Shown: piece after piece, positions 56,885 to 64,000 of the stretch
How positions within the stretch are numbered: position 1 is the first letter of the stretch
Layout: every line of letters begins with the position of its first letter
Source: Volutella citrinella
Taxonomy: Eukaryota; Ascomycota; Sordariomycetes; Hypocreales; Nectriaceae
Assembly: GCA_034401135.1 (NCBI GenBank)
Contig: JAWZSP010000001.1
Span: forward strand, 1,674,001-1,738,000
Direction: 5' to 3'
DNA: 64,000 bases
Notes under the pieces: model-generated
Seen by the model: only the letters and a program-made list of their open reading frames with translations
Database searches by the model: none
What the model was told of the DNA's origin: nothing
Program-made: the position numbers and the translations under genes

Positions 56885-58347
56885 ATGGCTTCACCGTCGT
56901 CCTCCTTCTCTTCAATCTACCACGTCAAGGAGCACGTCATTGATGCCTCCTACATCAGAGAGTTCCCTCGCGGCCTCTCCCGCTCCCAGGACGAGACGCT
57001 GAAGCTATGCGTCAAGCAGTACATCCCGATAGACAACCCAAAACCCAAAAAGGGCGACGTCACCATCATCGGCGGCCATGCCAATGGCTTCCCCAAGGTA
57101 AGCCTAGGCCCCGATCACAAGCCAGAGATATGTGCGCGCAGTTTGCTAACGTACAATTACGCGACGTAGGAATTATACGAGCCTCTCTGGGAGGAGCTGT
57201 ATCATGAGGCCAAGAGCCGCAACGTGCGGATCCGTAGCATCTACATTGCGGACGCGGCATGGCAGGGCCAGAGCGGCCTCGTCAACAAGGACGCCGTTGG
57301 CAACGATCGTAAGAGTGGCCCACTTGCCATGATGGCCTCAAGTCGTACTAATTGTCCCTGCTAGCCGGCTGGTATGACTACGCGCGAGACATCTACCACA
57401 TGATCAACACCTTTCGGCCTCCTCCACCCATGATCGGAATTGGCCACTCTTTTGGCGGAAACTCACTCACCAACGTTGCACTCCTCCACCCGCGCATCCT
57501 CACATCGCTCGTTCTCATCGACCCAGTCATCCACAAGTACGCAATTGCGACGCAGGCCGCGGCGGGACTCGCCGCCATGAGCGCTGTCCGGCGAGACGTG
57601 TGGCCGTCCAAGGATGCGGCCATCAAGGCTTTCAACAAGAGCCCATTCTACAAGAGCTGGGACCCTCGCGTGCTGGACCGCTGGGTGAACTATGGAATCA
57701 CAAAGATTCCAGGCAAGCCTACCGACACCTTGTCCACGACAGATCGGTGGCTGGAACACGGGACCAAGGAGCCTGTCAAGGACGAGGGGTACACATTGAC
57801 GACATCAAAAGACCAGGAGGTTTTCACATTTCTACGGTCATCGTGGGACGCTTACGACGCAGAGGGCAAGGAGCTTATCAACCCCGAGGTCTGCCCAGAC
57901 GTGAATCCTCCCGACGAAGATAGTCGCCCGTCGTATCCATTCTACCGGGCCGAGGGCGACAATACAGCTCGAAGGCTCCCGTTTGTGCGGCCAGGAGTCC
58001 TCTATGTCTTTGGGTCCAAGAGCGACATCTCAGCAGACTCGCTGCAGGAATTCAAGATGACAACCACCGGAACCGGTCCAGGCGGGAGCGGCGGCGCAAA
58101 GGCAGGTCGCGTCACAAAGGTCGTGGGCGACTATGGCCACCTCATCCCTATGGAGGGCCCCCAGTTCTGTGCAAAGCACGCTGCCGACTGGGTTCGGTCT
58201 GAGGTTGACCGGTGGTGGAAGGAGGAGCGCGAGTACGAGGCCTGGACGCGGCTATCACCGGAAGAGAAGACGAAGCTGTCCAAGGACCAGAAGAGGTACA
58301 TGGGAGTTCCGGTAGACGGCGGTCGCAAGGAGAAATCCAAGATTTAG
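56885..58347 (+). CDS. peroxisomal alpha/beta hydrolase (Lpx1-like)
   Basis: Exons 56885-57097, 57170-57308 and 57365-58347 give 444 residues; the junctions read GFPK-ELYEPLWEEL and VGND-PGWYDYARDI. The nucleophile elbow GIGHSFGGNS gives Ser146. Preceding features are IIGGHANGFPK, an HG-like oxyanion region, and IADAAWQGQSGLVN. The protein ends KSKI, an SKI tripeptide that fits a variant PTS1, so import into peroxisomes is likely. Yeast Lpx1 is a peroxisomal lipase/hydrolase; the fungal substrates are unknown. A candidate catalytic His is in VGDYGHLIPMEGP. The C-terminus is unusually charged. It is divergent from the OB-fold-like gene. Confidence 0.88.
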
Positions 58348-60055
58348 ATATCAAAACGTGCCGGAGCGGAGGAGGCCTGGAGTTGAGGGGCAAGCACCAA
58401 ACCCACTCGCTCGGCTTTTACGGCGGCAGCCGGGCGGGGATTCGGAGGAGCCTGGTGTTCATTTGGCAAGGAAACGGCCCCAACGACCGCTATAGCGTTG
58501 CATTTTTAGACTCAACTACCCAATTTATTTGCCTCGACGAGGCAAGATCCAAGAGGTGCATTTGTTGAGAACCAAAGCTCTCTAAGTGCGTCGCCATTGG
58601 CAGTGTGGATAAGCCCAACTGATGCAAGTGACGCACTAGCGCAGCACCCAGCACCAACACAACTTGAAGCGCTCTAATAATTCCAACGTGATCGCCAGCA
58701 TCGCGTGAATAGGACCGGAAAGCTCGTTCTCACGTACGACGTCCCTGATGGGAGACCAAGGCTCAAACCCCCTGCCCGGCGGCTCGCGGGCGGCTCGCAA
58801 TCCGGGCTCAGGGCGGCCGAAAGTCGAATCGGGGCACTGCATCCCGCCAGGCGATTATGCGCGTGGACAGGTTGGGAACGGGTGCAATGAGGGGCCAAGG
58901 CTCCGTGAGCCCATGAGAGTGTGGCGGCAACTGGACGCGATTGGGCGCTGCCGCCCGGATGGAGGGGGGACGGATCATGATGACACTACGGCGCTGGCGC
59001 CTTTGCCCAGAAGGCATTGGCGCTCCAAGGGTGCCATCGCAGCAGCAGATCAAGGCCCCGTCACGCGTTGAGGCTGTGACGGTCCTTATCAGGGGCCCAT
59101 TGGGGCAGAAGACAGGCCATTGAGCTTGGTTCTGATGTCGCGAGAATCCTCTTTTGCCTTGCCTCAACCTCAGGTATGCGATTCCATTGTCCTGGCAAGG
59201 GCAGCATCACATGAGAAATTCCAGTCCGTTCCCTGCCGTATACAGTGGGGTGATTGACGGGCAGCCTGCAGGTGTCTGAGCCAGGGACCCGTGTGCAACA
59301 AACTGCCTTCGCGTACGAAACGTGGGCGGATGCGCTGCGGCGTCCTGCAACCGCACCCCGGATCGAGAGACCTGAGGGGCAGCTGGGAACGGGGACATGG
59401 ATGGTGTGTGGCGTGGATTTCGTTTCGTACTGCCCCAGCCCGGGCTCCGGGGGGCAGGGAGATCAAACTCCGGCTCAGGGTGCTGATTTGGATGCCTGGA
59501 ATCCAATGATGTCTTTGGTGAATTGGCCGCCACAAGGGCGACGACAGCAGCTTGTGCAGAACAATGAGTTGTCTCTTATTGTCGACTGTCCCGGGCGTGT
59601 AATTGACGTGCGCCTGATAGGTAGGCGGCGGCGCGCTCGGATGGTTGCTCCCATACCTTAGGTGGCCCTAACCCACAGGAGCAACAGTGTGTTGCGCACC
59701 TATCCCTTTAGGCGTTAGGTGCCCCAGCCTCCCTTCCCCCCGCTTGCTTGGCGGGCCAGGCAGGGCCGGAGCTCTCTTCAGGAAGCTCATGTGGCTTGAG
59801 CCACCCCAAGCCAAGGGAAAAAAAGCCGCCTGTCCACCAACCATCACTCCATACCATCATCCATATTATGACCGAGCCGCCTCCAAGTCGAAAACCCTCC
59901 ACCTCCACCCACCTTCTCCTCCCGCCGTCCCTTGCGCTCGCGACCTCTGGGTGAACGGCCAGTATCCTTCGCAAGCAGCGTTTACCTATACTGATACCGA
60001 TACTCGGCCCACGCCTCCATCTGCTTCATCGCCCCTCCGTCCACCCAGTGTCGCC
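58348..60055. other. intergenic region (1.7 kb)
   Basis: Holds the 3' end of the Lpx1-like gene and the upstream region of SCT1. The open frames present lack family-like sequence. The last 250 bases are C-rich and CT-rich, probably the SCT1 leader. Confidence 0.55.
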
Positions 60056-62483
60056 ATGGCCTCTGGCGCTGGCACAGTGGGCGCCACGGCGCCCCAGGCC
60101 GCGACCAGACGTGCCCCGCAGAAGAAGGAGCTGTATCCCATGGTGAACTGGAAGTATGACCTCTTCCTGTATACCGTCGGCAACATTGTCGACATGTTCT
60201 TCCGCGAGGTCGTGCCTCGGGGAGCCTGGCGCGTTCCCCAGGACGGCCCTGTTCTCTTCGTCGCGGCGCCGCACGCCAACCAGGTGAGTACATTGCCAAC
60301 TGCTCCCTTGCCCACCCAGCAGTGTCCCGGATTTCATACGAGAAGAGAGTGGTCCAACGAAAAGCCCGTGCACTAACACTGGCCCTGTGTAGTTCGTCGA
60401 TGCCCTTATCCTGCAGCGCACGCTCCGCAACGAGGCGAATCGCCGTGTCTCGCTCCTCATAGCTCAAAAGTCTGTCCATGGCTTCATCGGCTGGGGCTCT
60501 CGCCAGGTCGGTGCCGTCCCCGTCGGCCGTGCGCAGGATTCCGCCAAGCCGGCCACCGGAACCATCTACCTCCCCGACCCGGTCAATGACCCGACGCTCA
60601 TCCGTGGAGTTGGCACACGCTTTGGTGTGGGCGAGGGCGAGATCCAGGGCATGCTGTTCCTGCCTCCGGCCAAGAACACGACAGGTGCCAGCGTCGACAT
60701 CGCGGAGATCCTTGGCCCCGAGGAGATCCGAGTCAAGCGCCCCTTCAAAGGCAAGCTGGCAATGTCGCAGCTCACTGGTCGCGACGACATCGACGCCGAC
60801 GGCAACTTCACCAACAAGAGTGTCAAGGGATCTGCCCCCGGATACACGGGCACCAAGTTCAAGCTCGCCCCTCACACCGACCAGACCAAGGTCTACGAAG
60901 CTGTCTTCTCCCGCCTCCTGAGCAACGGCTGCGTTGGCATCTTCCCCGAAGGCGGTAGCCACGACCGCACTGAGCTGCTACCCCTCAAGGCTGGCGTCGC
61001 CATCATGGCCCTCGGAACGCTGGCCCAGGATCCCGACTGCGGTCTCAAGATTGTTCCCGTTGGCATGAACTACTTCCATGCTCACAAGTTCCGCTCGCGC
61101 GCCGTCGTCGAGTTTGGCGCCCCCTTCGAGATCCCCCGCCACCTGGCTGAACTTTACCGCAACAACCAGCGACGAGAGGCCATTGGACAGGTCCTGGATA
61201 TGGTCTATCAGTCCCTCAACTCCGTCACCGTCTCGGCTCCCGATTACGATACCCTCATGATGATCCAGGCCGCCCGCCGTCTCTACAACCCCACTGGCAA
61301 GAAGCTGCCGCTCCCCGTTGTGGTGGAGCTCAACCGGCGTCTAGCCATGGGCTATGAGCGGTACAAGGATGACGAACGTATCAAGTCGCTCTCCAAGGGC
61401 GTCAAGACCTACAACTCGCAGCTCCGATATCTCAACCTCAAGGACCACCAGGTCCAGTACGCCCGCATGTCCTACATCAAAGTCATCTTCCTCGTCATCT
61501 TCCGCTCCATCAAGCTCATCTTCCTATTCTTCTGCACCGTGCCGGGTCTAGCCCTCTTCTCGCCCGTTTTCGTTGCGACCAAGCTCATAAGCCGGCAAAA
61601 GGCCAAGACAGCCTTGGCCGGATCGACTGTCAAGATTCGCGGTCGCGACGTCATGGCCACGTGGAAGATTCTTGTAGCACTCGGCCTTGCCCCCATGCTG
61701 TATCACTTCTACTCGATTCTCCTGGTCCTCAAGGTCTGGCATGACCGCTTCTGGGGCTATGCGCCCAACTGGGTGCCGTTGTGGCTCGTCTACTTCACCG
61801 TGTGGCCCATCATGGTCGGTATCACCTTTGCCGCTCTCCGCTTCGGCGAGGTGGGTATGGATATCTTCAAGTCGCTGAGACCCCTTGTACTGTGCCTGAA
61901 CCCTTCATCCGGCTTCAACATTCAGAAGCTGCGTGTTCGACGGGAGGAGCTGAGTGCGCAGGTCACGGATCTGGTCAACACGCTTGGCCCTGAGATGTTT
62001 GACGACTTTGAGAAGGCCCGGCTCGTTCCCGACCTCCTCAAGACGGAGACGGCAGGCTCCGGACCGACGTCGCCTGATCGTCTCCGCCGTGGCAGCGACC
62101 AGTCGAGCACTGGTTTCGAGGCCGAAACACCTCCGCTGTCCCGCCGCAGCACCACACAATCCAGCCGTGCGCTGCCCCGCAACGACTCGTTCAGCAACAT
62201 TGGCCAAGTCGGCATCTTCTCGACGCGGCCGCCTTCGCGGGCTCGCAGTAGGTCGCGATCGAGCAGCTTCGGCGGCGGCGGCTTTGGGTCTGGCGGGTTC
62301 CCCTTCAGCGGATTCACAACACTGGACTCGGCAGGCGGTTTCGATGAGGCTAGCCGCAAGCTGCGAGAGGAGATGAAGACGCGACGGCGCCGGACAGACC
62401 AGGAGAGGACGACGAATGAGGAAGAGGAGGAGGAAAACAGCGACGAGGATGAGTACAATGAGGCGAGGAAGAAGAATATGTAA
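60056..62483 (+). CDS. SCT1: glycerol-3-phosphate/dihydroxyacetone-phosphate acyltransferase (Sct1/Gpt2)
   Basis: ER membrane enzyme that adds the first acyl chain in phospholipid and triacylglycerol synthesis. Exons 60056-60283 and 60393-62483 give 772 residues. The intron cuts the first catalytic motif, APHANQ-FVDALIL; the His and Asp are the expected acid/base pair. Further blocks: GVGTRFGVG, IFPEGGSHDRTELLPLKAGV (motif III) and IVPVGMNYFHAHKFRSRAVV (motif IV). Membrane helices lie after residue 400: VIFLVIFRSIKLIFLFFC, then WKILVALGLAPMLYHFYSIL and WLVYFTVWPIMVGITFAAL. The C-terminal tail is Ser/Arg-rich, then acidic (EEEEEENSDEDEY), with phosphorylation-like sites. The 772 residues match the fungal family. 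Confidence 0.95.
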
Positions 62484-63701
62484 CGATGGAGAACTGGCCG
62501 ATATTGGATGACTACTTTTTGAAGCGAAAATGCAGCAAAAATACAGCGAAACGCGAAATGCGAAATGCATCATCTTATGTCTACTTGGTCTGTGAGCCCG
62601 CAATGTATGCTTCTATATCCTGCTCTCGTGCTAGCCATGCTGTGGAGTGTGGACGGTGCGTCGTAGGTTAAATGGAGTAGTGTAAGCTGGGACCTCTTGC
62701 GAATCCACCTCGCAGACCAGTGCCGAGCAAACACTGTCCACTGTCCAGTCAGCGATGATGCATTGTAAGATTGGCTCTCATCTGCCACCGGCAGTGGGAC
62801 CTGCCCAATGGTGGCAAGCGGCGATGGAAGCCAGGCGGACGAAAGCCATACTGTGTGCATGGCTCAGCGAATGAACCCGAGGAGTCAAGCAAGGAAAAGA
62901 AAGCTGCGTTATTAGTTTCCGGTTCGCCTCGTAAATGGCACCGGCTGCATGACAAGGCGCTTCGTTGCATCATGGTGCGTTGGAGGCGCCCTTGCGTAAT
63001 TGCGCGCGCGAGCGGTGGGCTTTGTGGGGAACGGAATTGGCAACGGCTCGGACATAGCAGGCGCAGCCGAGATATCCATGCTGAGGCCCGGCATTTTGAC
63101 GAGCCCAGGGTCGGTGAATTCAACGAAGGACCCGGGGAGCAGGATAAAAACGGGAGAGCAGCAGGCCGTTGCTGGCGGTGAAGATGCGTGCTCCTTGATC
63201 GTGCTTCTCTTCCTGTTCGCCGCTGACTCTGCTCTGACAGCTTTGTTTGCTTTTGTGCTGTTCGGATCTGCGTGTCTCACAAGCCACCGGCCTGGGTTTA
63301 TCAATCAGCTGTTATCAATCAAGGTTTTTTTCCCACTCTTCGGCTTGGCGCCCCCCAAAGCCGGTGTAGGTGCGACGATCACAGTCTCCAGCGTGGGACA
63401 AGCGCCTGTCTACTCTGGCCCCCCCTTTACCTCCCTCGCTGTTGGGAAACAGATCCAATTCCAACGGAGACGGCACTGGGCAGTGCTTCTGGGGCGAATC
63501 AATTATTCATCGCCCGCCGTCCTCCCACTGCGAGGCCGAAGCTGCTTACTTTTCCAGAGACGGGAGAGTGGGTGGGTAGCCCAACCGTCCGGATTGCAAG
63601 GGGAAGCGACATTGCTCGACTCGGCTTAGCACCCGATCCGAAGTGCCGGACCGCTTCGTCATTAGGGAGCTAGGCTAGGGGAGTGGACCTGAGTCGAGTG
63701 C
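62484..63701. other. intergenic region (1.2 kb)
   Basis: 3' flank of SCT1 and upstream region of the right-edge gene. A 209-codon frame (63000-63629) is open but starts without ATG and has no family-like sequence. A GCGCGCGC run is at 63002. Confidence 0.5.
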
Positions 63702-64000
63702 ATGATGAGCGCCGGCTCCCAGGGCACCATGTCCGATCATGGCGAGAATATTTCAAAATCCGCCCCTCCCCCACCATCGCCATTGCCATTGCCATTGCCA
63801 TTGCCGTCATCGCCATCACCACAACCATCACAACCACCACAACCCTCTTCTCTCCCCTCCGAGGCACCACCGCGGGAGCCATCGTACACGCCGAAACGGT
63901 CTCTCTTCCCCGCCAAGAGGATGGCATTCTCCATCAAGTCGCTCGTGACGTCTGTCCTGGGCGGCGGCGGCGACAAGTCGGACAAGCCCACAGCGTCAAC
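63702..64000 (+). CDS. partial unrecognised gene, runs off right edge
   Basis: From 63702 a frame stays open to the window end with a TGA just upstream in frame (63690-63692). Possible starts are 63702, 63705 and 63729 (MSDHGENISKSAPPPP). A Pro/Ser/Leu-rich section from the CCATTG repeat follows, then PPREPSYTPKRSLFPAKR and MAFSIKSLVTSVLGGGGDKS. I do not recognise the protein. The composition past the repeat looks like real coding sequence, but the internal ATG at 63921 could also be the true start. The rest lies outside the window. Confidence 0.5.
   Translation, partial: MMSAGSQGTMSDHGENISKSAPPPPSPLPLPLPLPSSPSPQPSQPPQPSSLPSEAPPREPSYTPKRSLFPAKRMAFSIKSLVTSVLGGGGDKSDKPTAS
63778..63803. repeat. 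CCATTG hexamer repeat
   Basis: Four CCATTG units, then CCATCA/CCACAA derivatives to 63843. In the 63702 frame they code PL/PS/PQ pairs. Confidence 0.8.

Noticed and set aside
63000..63629. 209-codon plus-strand frame
   Set aside because: No ATG at its start, several other frames open on both strands, and no recognisable sequence.
1..64000. CRISPR arrays, insertion sequences, rRNA or bacterial-type operons
   Set aside because: No repeat-spacer pattern, transposase frame or rRNA-like segment was seen; the genome is eukaryotic.

Overview
The window is nuclear DNA of a filamentous ascomycete. Genes carry short GT-AG introns (mostly 48-120 nt), third codon positions are GC-rich, and the proteins match fungal families: Tpo1-like and DHA2 MFS transporters, Ert1/AcuK, Yap1, Fmp52, Sct1/Gpt2, Tsr2, mL41, a Grg1/CCG-1 protein and a DUF3632 protein. 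Protein style (zinc cluster of Ert1, Yap1 layout, 71-residue Grg1) suggests a Sordariomycete, perhaps Hypocreales. That placement is inference from remembered family features, not a search.

Layout, left to right. A six-exon Tpo1-like MFS exporter (437-3090, +) is followed by a small secreted-protein gene (3825-4181, -). A gene-less block of about 7.9 kb leads into the gluconeogenesis regulator ERT1 (12064-14333, +). Then come riboflavin kinase (14847-15532, -), FMP52 (16583-17401, -), a RING protein (19912-20619, +) and a DUF3632 protein (20881-21830, -). A second gene-less block of about 8 kb precedes a myristoylation-motif AGC/YANK kinase (29813-32139, +). Next are Yap1 (33745-35591, -), Grg1 (37480-37753, -), a BSD-domain protein (39336-40661, +), TSR2 (40861-41562, -), an HSL-type esterase (41947-44711, +), mL41 (45019-45405, -), TRAPPC11 (45963-49815, +), a DHA2 MFS pump (53079-55070, +), an OB-fold-like protein (55252-56304, -), a peroxisomal alpha/beta hydrolase (56885-58347, +), the glycerol-3-phosphate acyltransferase SCT1/GPT2 (60056-62483, +) and the 5' part of an unrecognised gene running off the right edge (63702-64000, +).

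The genes are mostly housekeeping or regulatory and form no biosynthetic cluster. Several share a carbon and stress theme: Ert1 (gluconeogenesis), Grg1 (glucose-repressible), Yap1 (redox), Lpx1-like hydrolase (peroxisome) and Sct1 (lipid entry). This looks like chance co-location; nothing shows an operon-like unit.

No mobile element, CRISPR array, rRNA or convincing tRNA was found, and I did not find a clearly new system. The most interesting points are: two very short, stop-free introns whose length is a multiple of three (in Yap1 beside its redox cysteine domain, and in TRAPPC11); two long gene-less blocks that each end in a pyrimidine-rich leader in front of a regulatory gene; a Tpo1-like gene with an unusually long microsatellite-bearing intron; and a secreted-protein gene that may be frameshifted.
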